In this document: piece by piece, positions 1 through 10,176 of the stretch | How the letters are laid out: each line of letters opens with the position of its first letter | How positions within the stretch are numbered: position 1 is the stretch's first letter | Made by a program: the position numbers and the translations under genes | Notes under the pieces: model-generated | The model's database searches: none | Seen by the model: the letters and a program-made list of their open reading frames with translations, nothing else | What the model was told of the DNA's origin: nothing | Source: Rhynchonema sp. JSB1_4 | Taxonomy: Eukaryota; Nematoda; Chromadorea; Monhysterida; Xyalidae | Assembly (NCBI GenBank): GCA_030248065.1 | Contig: JASAMV010007783.1 | Location: forward strand, 62,001-126,000 | Length of the DNA stretch: 64,000 bases | Reading direction: 5' to 3'

Positions 1-125
1 AGATGGTACCACCGATGGGCACTATAACAGAACTGTATCACCACATAACACACAGTTCTATTTCAATGATAACAACACTACTACTATGAACGACCTATAA
101 ATAATCATCTAACGTGATGTTTCAG

Positions 126-2017
126 TCATGGAGCTTGTGGGTGGCATGCCCCGCACGCTGTGCGGCATCTGGTATCAGGGTTTCTTCACGTTTGGCATGT
201 TATGGGACGTACTCTGTGCGTACTTTATCCATCGCTGGCAGTGGCTGCAATGGCTTTCCGGCATACCCACTTTTCTCTTCATTTCATTCATTTGGTGAGT
301 CACATTTCAAGTATTGTCTTGTGAGGGTTCTTGACAAACGTTCCCTATCGATTTTATCACATAATCAACAAACAAGAGAAACTAATCCAAATTTAAGCCC
401 ATCGTGTAAGTCTTCAGGCTGTTCCCCGAATCCATCAGATGGCTGGTCGTGAATGACAGGCCTGAAGAGGCTCGCAAAGCAGTGCTGAGGGCGGCCAAAT
501 GGAACAACGTCGAAATACCGGAGGATGTTCTGAAGCGCGAATTAGTTCGTTGCATTTCCAATACATCTAGTTTTTGATAAAAATAAAAAAATAGTTTAAA
601 AATCACAATGCAGGAAAAACCCGAGGACGCACAGTCAGCCAGTCTTCTAGACCTGTTCAGCAGCTGGCGTCTGGGCAAGAACACCACAATTGTCTGGTTT
701 TCGTGGTTCGCAACTTCGATGGGTTTCTACGGCTTGTCGCAGAACACCAGTGATCTGCCCGGTGATCCGTATATGACCTACTTTTGGTCGACCGTCATAG
801 AGCTGCCTGCTTATGCGCTTGCTGTACCCATCACTGAGTACTGGGGTTGGTGCGGTGGTTCCATGCGTTTTCTAGAGTATGACCTGCGGTTATTGGATTT
901 TAGAGTAAAAGAGAGAACTTTCATTGAACGTATTACCTGTTAACGTGGGATGTCCCAACCAGGTAGATGAGCGATGTTACATCCAAACAACCAGATGTGT
1001 TTCATTTACTGGAAAGAGATAACAACATAAAGAAACAAATAAAAAACAATCAAATTGCAGGCCGTCGTCCCGCTCTGGTGTTGACGTTTGGTGTTGGTGG
1101 TGCCGCTTGTATATTGGCCGGCGTGCTAAAGGGAATTGTGACAGGTTTGAAACATCGTATTCAGAAATCTTTGTTTCTCATTTTTTAATTCAAAAAACAT
1201 TAAGTCCACAAACACATTCAGGTTGGATTATCACAGTGTGCGCGGTGGTGGGCAAGGGTTGCATCGCAGCATCATTTGCCGTCATCTACAACTACGCGGC
1301 CGAGATATTCCCGACGGTGGTGAGACAGACGGGCACCGGGTTCAGCTCGGTCTGGGCTCGGGTCGGCTCGTTGCTCGCGCCGCAGATTCGATTACTCGTT
1401 AGTGCTTGCTTGCTGGCCCGCTTCATAGGGACATGAACAGGACCCGTTGTATTTTCGGTCACCACAATGCAGAAAATTTTGAAAGCTTGCCCCCTGCCAA
1501 TCTACTGAAATGCATGCCCTTGATTTATCAGGGTGACTATGTGGACAATCGTATACCGATCGTCATTTATGGCATAATCTCACTGGCCGCCGCCGTGTTG
1601 GACTTGTTTTTGCCTGAAACAAAAGGTGAAGACCTGCCCGAAACTATTGAGGACGGACGGTACTTTGGCACGTAAGTCTGGGGAAAGTCGATTTGATTAT
1701 GAGTGGTTGTACAGTCCGCCCTGTTTATAGTGACATCTTTCGGGCTCGCCTTTTTCGGTATAAAGGGGTCACGGTAGTAAGAGAACATATTGGTACCTAT
1801 CATCAGTGGGCCTTGATAACAAGAGTAGCTAAATTAGACCTGGGTTTCGATAATTTTGAAACAACCATTCAAACGCTTCCCTGATGTTTCAAGGGACGAG
1901 TACCGTGAGCGTATGGCCAAAAGGGCGCACAAAAGGAACGGCAAGCAGTGGATGCCAGCTGATCTGAACGCAGCAGACAACAGGCAAGAGTTGGTCACCA
2001 AAGAATCGGGCGTATAA
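126..2017 (+). CDS. SLC22-type organic ion/solute carrier, 3' portion (5' end outside window)
   Basis: Major facilitator transporter of the SLC22 (organic cation/anion transporter) family, a plasma-membrane carrier; the substrate cannot be told. Seven exons keep one frame: 126-294, 418-544, 614-845, 1061-1144, 1222-1397, 1532-1671, 1894-2017 (TAA), giving 349 residues. Family members have about 550, so roughly the first 200 residues lie upstream of the window. Visible signatures: ELVG near the start of the first exon, the PESIRWL motif after the sixth transmembrane segment, EYWGRRPAL (the MFS GRR loop), AAEIFPTVVRQTGTGF, and LPETKGEDLPETIEDG near the end, all typical of SLC22. The tail after this is charged and cytosolic. 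Donors include the unusual GTTCGT, GTTGGT and GTTTGA. The acceptors at 125 and 1893 fall on the repeated TGATGTTTCA decamer. Family assignment is firm; the subfamily is not resolved. Confidence 0.93.
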
Positions 2018-2763
2018 CTAATACGGTAGCTACAATTATTTTAGATGTCTTTTTTCAGGTTTTTTGTTTTGTTTTTTTGCTGTATATAGCTCTGTTGTAT
2101 GTATATACTTCTCTGGTATTGTGCATGTTTAGCTTTGTTGTCTCAATTGTGTTTGTCCAGATTGTTGTTTTCTGTACTTTTCTTCGAGAGCGTCATATAC
2201 ACTCAGCTCTGATCTGCAACGCATTATGTACAATCACTGCAATTCTCTGAGACCAACATTACTTACAAAATTCATTATCGTACATTTTTTGTTTACGGTC
2301 CAAATTTGTGAAATTTAATCACTTAGCCACCACATTATTTGAATGTTTTAGGCACGGTTTGGGGCTGAATTCCCAAACTGATTATTGATTTCGAGAATCC
2401 AGTCGAGTTTGGTTTCAAAATCAGGGCATTTCAATGAAACATTTTTTGTGTGTGCAAATTTCAACCTTTCTTCGGAATGTGCAACCACGTTTCGTGTGGC
2501 TTTCTGAGATCAGAATTGTTAACAAAAATACTCAGTCATCTTTATACACTTTTTTGCTGTCAATTTCATCAAAACTGTAGAATTTTGTACATTCATGCAT
2601 ATTGTTTATCTGCGATGTTTCATCTAGTGTACATGTTCAGCGCAACATTCAGTCCTGTTTAGACCGAAAATTCTAATGTGATAAAAAAATTAAAAAAACG
2701 TCTATGTGAAACATCAGTCTGTATCATAGATCCTTATTCACAGCATCATATTAAAATAATCTG
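2018..2763. other. Intergenic, no gene seen (2.0-2.8 kb)
   Basis: AT-rich 3' flank between the transporter (+) and the first peptide gene (-), which converge here. No canonical AATAAA was found close to the transporter stop. One exact TGAAACATCA lies at 2707-2716, 47 bp beyond the stop of the peptide gene, and one near-copy (CGATGTTTCA) at 2613-2622. Confidence 0.6.
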
Positions 2764-3062
2764 CTAATAGTCACCCATGTAACACTTTCGTCGTAGCGCT
2801 CGGATCATGATCAGATGACAGGGCATTTCGCTCTCCGAGCCGAACACGCGTTTCAGACCGACTGGTTGACTGAAAATTGTTGAATTTCGACCTTTGCGGC
2901 AAAATGTTGGTTCACCATACAGATTAAAAAGTCGAGATGTTCTCACATTTCCCTGAACGATATTGGCTCCTCCAGCAACACAGTTTCATCGATCAACGAA
3001 GCTGTCACCAGACCACCAATGCACAATAGCGTCACCAGCGCTGATATTTGTGTGGTATGCAT
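2764..3062 (-). CDS. Putative secreted peptide precursor with a two-cysteine C-terminal peptide
   Basis: Two exons, 3062-2947 and 2869-2764 (TAG), joined over a 77-bp intron with donor GTGAGA and acceptor TTTTCAG, give 73 residues. Residues 1-21 form a clear signal peptide (MHTTQIS followed by a Leu/Val/Ile-rich core ending LVTA). A Lys-Arg site at 45-46 would release a C-terminal peptide starting VFGSESEMPC and ending RRKCYMGDY, with two cysteines (55 and 68) that could close a ring of 12 intervening residues. The layout (signal peptide, short acidic spacer, dibasic site, small Cys-Cys peptide at the very end) is that of a neuropeptide or peptide-hormone precursor. I do not recognise the family; the ring is larger than in vasopressin-like, allatostatin-C or CCAP peptides. 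Without splicing the reading frame from this ATG stops after 39 codons, so the call depends on the intron. The gene lies on the same strand as the FYSWH precursor 1.9 kb upstream. Confidence 0.5.
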
Positions 3063-4997
3063 GTTTGTGACTTGGGTAGGAAAAGTTGACAATGAGGATT
3101 GTAACGTCTGAAACGCACTAAATTAGTTGTAACCTGAAAATAACGGTAGCCGCAAAATCATGCACAAGAATTATCATCTATCATACCACTCTCTCTCTCT
3201 TTTCTACAACTGACATTTGTTTCTGCTCTCTTACTCTTGCAGCAAAAGAAAATGGGCTGTTACAGTATGTCTGTTTGAAAATGAAACAGCACCAAGTCTC
3301 AGTGCCGACAAAACTGACGGCAGTCTGTCTTTTGCTAGATAAACCAAGTTTGGGTGCCATGTGGCTTTGGTTTCAAAGGGTGTACTCCATGTTTGACACG
3401 ATACGCTTCGTTCGTTTGAGCATGCTCATTGTACAAAGCTATACACTTGGACATGGCATGTTTGCACCAAATATTTTTGTTCGAAAGGCTTGCTGGTTGT
3501 GGTCAGCTGTACACAACAGCTAGTCTGGTGAAAAAAATGAATGCGGCTGCCGTCAATGCATGTTGTGGTGTGAGATTAGCACCTGCGACCTTTCTCACGT
3601 GGGACAACGTGGGATCTGTTCGAGATTTTCTTGTCAACGCAGTGTCTAATGCAGTACAACCGCGACATAAACATTGAGACTAACAACCTCGAAGATCGTT
3701 TTCTATTTGAATACAATTGAAAATGTGCTTCGATCATCACAACAACGGTCACAAAGAAACGCACGTGTTTCGAACAGTGTTGTTAGAATCGATTTGCGTC
3801 ATGGCCCAGTGCTTGTTAACCACGTGCCCTCAGCGAATACCAAACATCAGTTCTGACTTCTGTTTACTTCTCGCGTTGTTTATTCGTGAACTTATCTACA
3901 TTGTGCCAAGAAAATGACTTTGTGCACCACAGACACACATATGTAGTGACAGACAGGTACATACCATCCTGACTGACTTTAGATCGAGTCCTTGCTCGAC
4001 GTAATGCTATCAAGTTACCAACGAAATATTATTAATCTTCCAAAAGCTGATACCCGCTTCCGGACAGCCGCTCTTCTCGTGATGTCAAACCATATGTCGT
4101 TTTCTGACACTGTTGTGAAACATCAGTTACATAGTAACGAGAATGCGCTCTTCAATAATCATCAAAATGAATCAAACTATATATATTTTATTCACAACAG
4201 AAGCGTTGCTGCGGGCCCTGTGACTGTGTGGGGGATCAGAATGTGTAAATGAACAGAGGTTTTGCTTGAGTGATAATACAGCAATAATCAGGTGCAGGTT
4301 TCCCGTAATCGGGTCTGCGACCAAATCTCAAGTATTGCTTAACCATTATGGCAAAAAGCTTTTATTAAAAACATTCTTGCGTTAGGCGATCAAACCATAT
4401 CTGTGCATGTGTAGTACTAACGAGGAAAGGAGATCAAGTCAGTCAATCAAAACAGTGTGGTGTGCTCTTATACACAAAGCCTAAGCCTCTTATAAAAATC
4501 GGACACTAAATATAGTGGACTTTGTACGCAAAATCTTCTCTCTGTCGCTTGTTTACCACTCTTGTTGATCCGCCGATCGCTTGCCGTACGAAATTATGGG
4601 ACGACTGAAGGAGAAAAACATGGTCACAACAATTTCGGCAAGTAAGTAGAGAATCAACAAGAAAAAAGTATATGACTTTTTTGGGTCAACTCACTATTTG
4701 TAGCCGCCGCCGCGTCTGAAAATAAGACAGTGCGATTGATGTGGTAACTTTGTGTCACGGTCGAGATGGGCACTCATGAGTTTGGCCAACGATGTATTTT
4801 GGTCTGTTGAAGCTAATGTAACGCCCCCGGAGGCGAATGATACGCAGGGGGTATTTTGGGCAGGTTTCATACGTAATTACAGTAGTTGCAACACTGCTAA
4901 TGCGTCCTTCTGACAAATCAGACCAAAATGTTATGGTTGCGCTATTTAAGATGGCGCAAAACACGTCACCCAAAAGTTTCCTGTTGTGAAACATCAC
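3063..4997. other. Intergenic between the two peptide genes
   Basis: Nearly 2 kb with only short chance-length open frames and no domain that I recognise. It is the likely 5' regulatory region of the two-cysteine peptide gene and the 3' flank of the FYSWH gene. It holds two exact TGAAACATCA decamers (4116-4125 and 4987-4996, the latter 1 nt beyond the FYSWH stop codon). Confidence 0.5.
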
Positions 4998-5216
4998 TCA
5001 AACGCTCACGTACTTTTGTTCATTCGCATGCCACGAATAGAATTTCTTGTCGGGTTGATGCCACGAGTAGAAGCGCTTGTCCGGATTGTGCCATGAATAG
5101 AAGCGTTTGGCACCCGACCCCTTTTCGTGCACATCATCATCTGATCGTGAAACATCAGCCGACCAGGCCACCGTCACCAGCAACACTCCCACAAGCAGAA
5201 GGGATTGATTAAGCAT
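4998..5216 (-). CDS. Neuropeptide-like precursor with three FYSWH repeats
   Basis: An intronless 72-residue frame with a strong signal peptide (residues 1-20, MLNQSLLLVG... ending AWSA), an acidic spacer (DVSRSDDDVHEKGSG), then three tandem copies of a Phe-Tyr-Ser-Trp-His core separated by dibasic sites: AKR, FYSWHNPDKR, FYSWHQPDKK, FYSWHANEQKYVSV and TGA. Cleavage at KR and KK would release FYSWHNPD, FYSWHQPD and a longer C-terminal FYSWH peptide. No Gly precedes the dibasic sites, so the peptides would not be C-terminally amidated, unlike most FLP/NLP-type peptides. Signal peptide plus identical cores between KR/KK sites is the hallmark of neuropeptide precursors. I do not recognise FYSWH as a described family. 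The ATG at 5214-5216 is the only good start; an AT-rich TATA-like stretch (5238-5247) lies just upstream. The decamer TGATGTTTCA occurs inside the coding region at the end of the signal peptide (5148-5157). Confidence 0.72.
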   Translation of the reverse strand: MLNQSLLLVGVLLVTVAWSADVSRSDDDVHEKGSGAKRFYSWHNPDKRFYSWHQPDKKFYSWHANEQKYVSV

Positions 5217-6329
5217 TTTGATTGGCTGAGGTATGGACTATATATTAGCTGCACCAATTACTAAATTTTTTAATGTGTGATTGGTACCTGAAACTGAGAA
5301 TTCGGGGGGTTCAGTCGATCAAAAAAGGGACACATTTTGCATAAAAAGCACACACAGTGCAGCCAGTGAAGAATTGACACGCATTAATGCACGGCAGTGA
5401 CATTTCGCAGTGCTCGGAGTTCTGTAACCACCTGCGCACTGCCACAACAATGTACAGTGTGCAAACAAGTCTCCTCTGAGCAAATCTAGGCATGGATTTG
5501 TCATCAGTAACATAGCCATAAAAGCAAGATAACTGCGCATCTGGAGTTGAGAGCATTTCTGGGCACATGCCAAGAACGCAGCAGCGCTTCCCATGCATGA
5601 CCAATGTTCGTTTTCGGTAAAAAGCCAACTTGCTTCTTCCGTTGAGCCGGCAGCGCATAGTTGGTTTGCGGGATCGCATCCTGCTATAAAAATTGCAACA
5701 ATGCATGCATTTAGAAATAAAATTATGTCTACGAAGTGCGAGCCGCATGACGCTCAGCTGTCAGGAAGTCTGCGGTATCCCGGTTCCAGACGTCCCTGCA
5801 TGACAGTGATGAACGACTGAATGGCACGCCATGAATGTCTACCGTGTCCTTTGACATGAAGACGATCACATCTAATGAAAGCAAATGTTGTGTTGGATCA
5901 AAATATAAATATAAATAATGAAACTGTAGTTTCGTGTGGGCATCCTAATAACAAACCATACAAACAGAGAGCTAATAATAAACAATTGAAATAAACAGTT
6001 ATCGGTGGGTGGAGCACGAAACACGATAACGAAAGATTACGAGGTCATTAGTTGAGATACAATTCTCCAGGACATGATGTTCATGCTTCGCACCTTCGCT
6101 TATTTTGGGAGGATAAAGAGGTGTGTACCTGAGTCTCAGTTGCACCCGCTTTACGTGAAATGAACTGCATGCGTCATCGTGCGAATTGGGTCGGACCTAA
6201 GCCCTCAAAAATATAATCCAGAGGTATACTTTAAGTGCGAGGTTAAGAACATCCTCCCAGACGCGGAAGCAGAAACAACAACTGTCAAATCAAACGCACG
6301 TATGCGCATACCGACTGGACATTTCCCCC
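5217..6329. other. Intergenic, no gene seen
   Basis: 5' flank of the FYSWH peptide gene. Open frames here (the longest about 145 codons, minus strand, near 5.3-5.7 kb) are within what chance gives in 64 kb at this base composition, and none shows a domain, signal peptide or splice structure. Confidence 0.5.
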
Positions 6330-6816
6330 CCGTATGCACAAGTCCGTGCCTGACAGGTATACCTGAGCGGTTCCCGTACCTAAGATGAACCGGTTATTGC
6401 TGTGTACAATAGCTGCACCCGGTGACACATGCATCTTCACACACGCACAGCGCGCAAGTGCTATGGATAACACACATGCAGTAGCTAAATGTTTGATTTG
6501 AGCAACGTTCATTCTGTGATTGTTTATGAAAAAGACTTGTCGGACGGGCACGATATTCATGCAACGTTTGGCTGGCCGCAAACCAGCTTCTTCGTTGTCC
6601 CATACACTGTAAAACTTGAATAAACATACGGTAGGCAATACGATAAATACAACGCATGTGATATTGCAAAAATCTAGCAGCGAAAGGCTGCAGTGAATAT
6701 TGTAAGAATGTGAACTACTAGAGACCGCTAGACAAGTCTTTTGCAAACACACGCATTTTAAACAGTCTGACCGGTAACCGGTCGTGCGTCGCTCAGGCAC
6801 GGACTTGTGCATACGG
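6330..6816. repeat. 24-bp perfect inverted-repeat pair bounding a 487-bp segment (MITE-like)
   Basis: Bases 6330-6353 (core GTATGCACAAGTCCGTGCC) are the exact reverse complement of 6793-6816. The segment between has no gene. A pair this long so close together is not expected by chance and fits the ends of a small non-autonomous DNA transposon; I could not see a clear target-site duplication. Confidence 0.55.
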
Positions 6817-7256
6817 TGGATGGGTCAGACGCAAAAATGTCAAATTCGGAACCGGTCCATTTTCGGGCTTTGCAAATATCGTTGGTAACTGCGACGTCAC
6901 AAACGAAGATGAATAAACATAGCATGATCCTTAGGTACACTTATCACATATGAAAGCTAGTCTCTTGTCGAAACTCCTCAGGGATAAGTCGATATCACAT
7001 CCGCCGCTGACTCAATGCGGACATTCGTCCTAAGATTCACCCAATCGCAGTTGTGTAAGGAAGACAGGGATATAATATTACATAACTCAAGGTCGTTTTA
7101 AGCTCAGCTCGTACAGAAGTATTGACGTAATACAGACACGTTATTGCGTCTGGCAATCTCCAATGTTTGATCCGAATCATATGGCTTGAAACTGCCTGAA
7201 ATAGTTTATGCATGCATGGTATGAACGGGCGTATTCAGGTCAGGATCAAAGAAGCC

Positions 7257-7400
7257 TTAAGGCCTAACTATACTTCGTTCTCTCAGAGAACAAAGAACAA
7301 ATTCTCGCGCGCTGATTGGCTGTTGAACATACGTGGACCAATCAGCGCGCGAGAATTTGTTCTTTGTTCTCTGAGAGAACGAAGTATAGTTAGGCCTTAA
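7257..7400. repeat. Perfect 63-bp hairpin with TTAA at both ends
   Basis: Bases 7257-7319 are exactly complementary, without mismatch, to 7338-7400, leaving an 18-nt loop (7320-7337). The outermost bases are TTAA on each side, then GGCCTAACTATAC on the left and its complement on the right. A perfect palindrome of 144 bp is either very recent or maintained. Possible identities: a foldback/MITE with a TTAA target site (piggyBac-type preference) or a long double-stranded RNA precursor if transcribed. It carries no coding frame. Confidence 0.85.
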
Positions 7401-7640
7401 CAATCGCTTCGCTCGGTGAAGCTATGTATAATTACCTACAGACAATAACATGGACCGCCCTCGCCAATCACAAATTTTTGTAACTTTCTAAGCTTACCAT
7501 TGAAGAGTACTATGGTACTCTATTGGTAGTCCAGCGTCATGTGCATCCTGTAAAAACCTTCATGATGGGTTAAAGTGCACCAGCTTGCTAATGCGAAAGA
7601 CTGGTTGCTATGCCGGGAAACAGACAGGACAGGTGTTATG

Positions 7641-7878
7641 TACAGTTCCGGGTGCAATTCTAGGCTGAAAGTTTAAGTCGCCTGCACGCGCGTGCACGCG
7701 GCGTGCACGCGACTTCCTAGTGCTAAAACATAGGGAGCGCACGCCCGCGCACGCGTAAAACTTCGCGTGCACGCGCGTGCACGCGAAGTTACTTCGACTT
7801 TTGCCTATACTTTGCACTGTTTCGCACGCGCGTGCACGCGACTTCAACTTTCAGCCTAAAATTGCACACGGTACTGTA
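7641..7878. repeat. GC-rich foldback element with CAGT ends flanked by TA (Tc1/mariner-type MITE candidate)
   Basis: The first ~41 bp (TACAGTTCCGGGTGCAATT, then TAGGCTGAAAGTT, AAGTCGC) match the reverse complement of the last ~41 bp (TACAGTACCGTGTGCAATT, then TAGGCTGAAAGTT, AAGTCGC) with about four mismatches. Reading the outer TA as the target site leaves CAGT termini, as in Tc1/mariner elements. The middle is unusually GC-rich for this window and built of repeated GTGCACGCG units. No transposase frame, so it is non-autonomous. A second terminus-like string (reverse complement TACAGTACCGTGT) lies near 12112-12124. Confidence 0.65.
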
Positions 7879-8914
7879 TGTGCAACCACATGTGAAAAAA
7901 TACAGAGCTTCGTGTGTGCATGAAAGCAACACCATAGCCAATAACAACGACTAAATTTATCGACCATCTTCATTCACTGAGTCACCAGGAGAGCTTCGTT
8001 TGATCCCGAGTCTTAAAGTTGTCACTTGTAGCAGAAGCACTATGTCAATGAGGGTGGCCTGGCTGGTTACATGGTATACCAAATCTAACCATCTCTCTGT
8101 CGCCCAGAATGCAGCCGTGTTTACGGCGTGGGTCGGAATCAAAATGCAAATTAAAGCCACTGTCATTGCATTGGAATTGATTGATTTTACGCTTGGTCGT
8201 GCTTGTGATGCGCTGGTCAGAGCAGATCCGCATGTGTATCGGAAAGTTACAAATAAGAGCCCCTTTTTAGTATATACCTCAGGTGAGGTTTTATTCGGAA
8301 AGTTTTTGAATAAGATGCTTGGGCTTCTTTTCGGGTTACAAAATCTTTGTAGTCCCCAAGATAAAAAAAACGTGAATTGTGCTGCTGCTTTGTTTTTAAA
8401 TTCTACTCAAAAACTTGTAAGAAGATAGGTACGTAATCAGTTTGAAAACCAGGCCAATGACACGGTGAAGAAAGAAAACTATATATGGCATAGGTATTGA
8501 TATACGACAGCGAACATTTCAGGCAGTTTGGAGCTGTCTGGCACAAAGTTTGCGTTTCGAATGAGAACCCTTATTCAGGATTTTTTATTTTTAAAATCTC
8601 AAAACAGAAGCAAAACCAAGACACAAGGCGTTTTCTGTCCGGAATTCTCCCCTACATGTACCATACCTATCAACTATGCCTGTCGATACCTATGACTCTG
8701 TCTGGCTTTCCGATCAGGAACCCAGCTGCTAACGCGTTCACAACATATTGCCGGAACTCACGTACTGTATTTGAATTGGGCAACTTTGGATGCTTCGTTC
8801 GGATTCGATTTTCGAAAATAACGCCAAAAACCACCCAGCAGAATCATAGTTTTCCCGTTCAGACCGGAGCTAGAAATTTCAAAAATTCTTGTGGGATGTT
8901 CCTCTGTCTGCGTG
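7879..8914. other. No gene identified
   Basis: Open frames on both strands at 7957-8428 (142 codons plus; 69 codons minus with two hydrophobic stretches) overlap each other and show no domain, splice structure or signal peptide that decides for either. I leave them unassigned. Confidence 0.4.
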
Positions 8915-9282
8915 TATTATACCACTAATGATCATGTTAGTCTGTTTTGTTAGTCTGTTTTGTTAGTCTGTCGGCCTCAGTACTTAAGGATTTCAACACT
9001 ACAGCATAGGAAAAAAACAGACTGACATCGACAGACTAACATGAGCACGATCCTATCTTTAACACTGTGTTTCGTTGTTCAAAGAAAATGGCTTTCATTA
9101 TGCGATTTGAAAGTAAATTGGTTCCAGCATCCGATAACGGCAACTCATTTTGCACGCAGCAGTGTGTAAAAATGGAAAATGCGCACTATTATGTTTCGCT
9201 ATTGGTGTTTCTTACCTGTGAAACTTTTGCTTACCCGCTGAATGTATTGTGTGTTTGGCGGACACGAATTGCGCCTGGATCT

Positions 9283-9720
9283 GGCGCTGTTTTGGCAGTG
9301 AAATTTGTGGATGCCCCCGCAATTTACTGTCCATATCCTACTTATTTTTTAGGCTTTGCCTTAGGCTTACGAACCGAATTCTGGCTCTATTTGGCGCTGG
9401 TTTGGCAGTGAAATTTGGATCCCCCCGCAATTTACAGTCCATATCCTACTTATTTTTTAGGCTTTGCCTTAGGCACACGAAACGAATTCTGCCTCGATCT
9501 ACCGCTGTTTTGGCAGTAAAATTTGTGGACCCCCTCAATTTATTGTCCATATCCTACTTATTTTTAGGCTTTGATTAGGCACACGAAACGTATTCTGCCT
9601 CGATCTGGCGCTGTTTTGGCAGTGAAATTTGTGACCCCCTCAATTTATTGTCCATATCCTACTTAGTTTTTAGGCTTTGCCTTGGGCACAACGAAACGCC
9701 TAGGCTTTGCCTTTAGGCAC
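9283..9720. repeat. Tandem repeat, about four copies of a ~107-bp unit
   Basis: Copies begin at about 9283, 9393, 9501 and 9607 (spacing 110, 108, 106), each with the order GCTGTTTTGGCAGTGAAATTT, a C-run, CAATTTA, GTCCATATCCTACTTA, TTTTTAGGCTTTGCC, GGCACACGAAACG; a fifth is partial. Copies differ by small substitutions and indels. They sit inside the inverted-repeat element, as internal tandem arrays often do in foldback transposons. Confidence 0.85.
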
Positions 9721-9980
9721 AACGAAACGATAAGCTTTATTCACTGTTATCACCCATTTTGGGGGAAAGGAGCAGGTAACGCAGAACAAAGCTGAAAACA
9801 CGATCTGACTGCGTCGACAGTGGTCGTGGTACTGCTTTGAGTAACTCCTGTGTTTTTGTGCAAAAACTTTCTCTGCGACATGAGCAAAATAATAGAGCGA
9901 AATGTTGATTTGAGATCCAATCCTACCCAAGCTATTTCCCAGCAGCCACCTTGCAGATTTAAACTCAGCGCAGCACATGC

Positions 9981-10046
9981 AAACACACACACACAACACA
10001 CAGACACGCAACACACTGCTGCAGCACAGCAGCGACACACACACAC
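9981..10046. repeat. CA-rich low-complexity stretch
   Basis: Imperfect (CA)n with interspersed GCAGCA, inside the inverted-repeat element. It creates spurious long frames on both strands. Confidence 0.8.
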
Positions 10047-10097
10047 TCGGTCGCACTGCTTGTGTTTATATAAAGCATTAAGCAGCCGTCAGCAGAC

Positions 10098-10176
10098 GCC
10101 CGTATGTCCTAGTGGTCAAAGGCTTGGCTTTGTGATCGCACGTGTTGCGCACTCGGAGGTTCAAAGCTCGGACGGT
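10098..10176 (+). tRNA. tRNA-like sequence, probable pseudo-tRNA or SINE head
   Basis: An A-box-like TAGTGGTCAAAGG (from 10110) and a B-box-like GGTTCAAAGCT (10158-10168) stand 48 bp apart in the order of an internal Pol III promoter, and the outer CCCGT/ACGG can pair as part of an acceptor stem. The acceptor stem has mismatches and no clean anticodon stem is seen, so it is unlikely to be a working tRNA. A tRNA-derived SINE head within the foldback element fits better. No anticodon is assigned. Confidence 0.35.

Noticed and set aside
115..124. TGATGTTTCA as merely a strong 3' splice consensus
   Set aside because: It matches TTTCAG at three acceptors, but most of the 19 sites are not acceptors and many are antisense to the gene, so splicing alone does not explain the enrichment.
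2947..3062. Unspliced 39-residue frame for the two-cysteine peptide gene
   Set aside because: Ends right after the signal peptide and spacer, whereas splicing at GTGAGA/TTTTCAG yields a full precursor layout.
5311..5748. 145-codon minus frame rich in Cys and Arg
   Set aside because: Of chance length for this window, lacks any domain, and overlaps a similar frame in another register.
8000..8428. 142-codon plus frame, with a hydrophobic minus-strand frame over it
   Set aside because: Two competing frames on opposite strands, neither with homology; a receptor-like reading of the minus frame was too thin.
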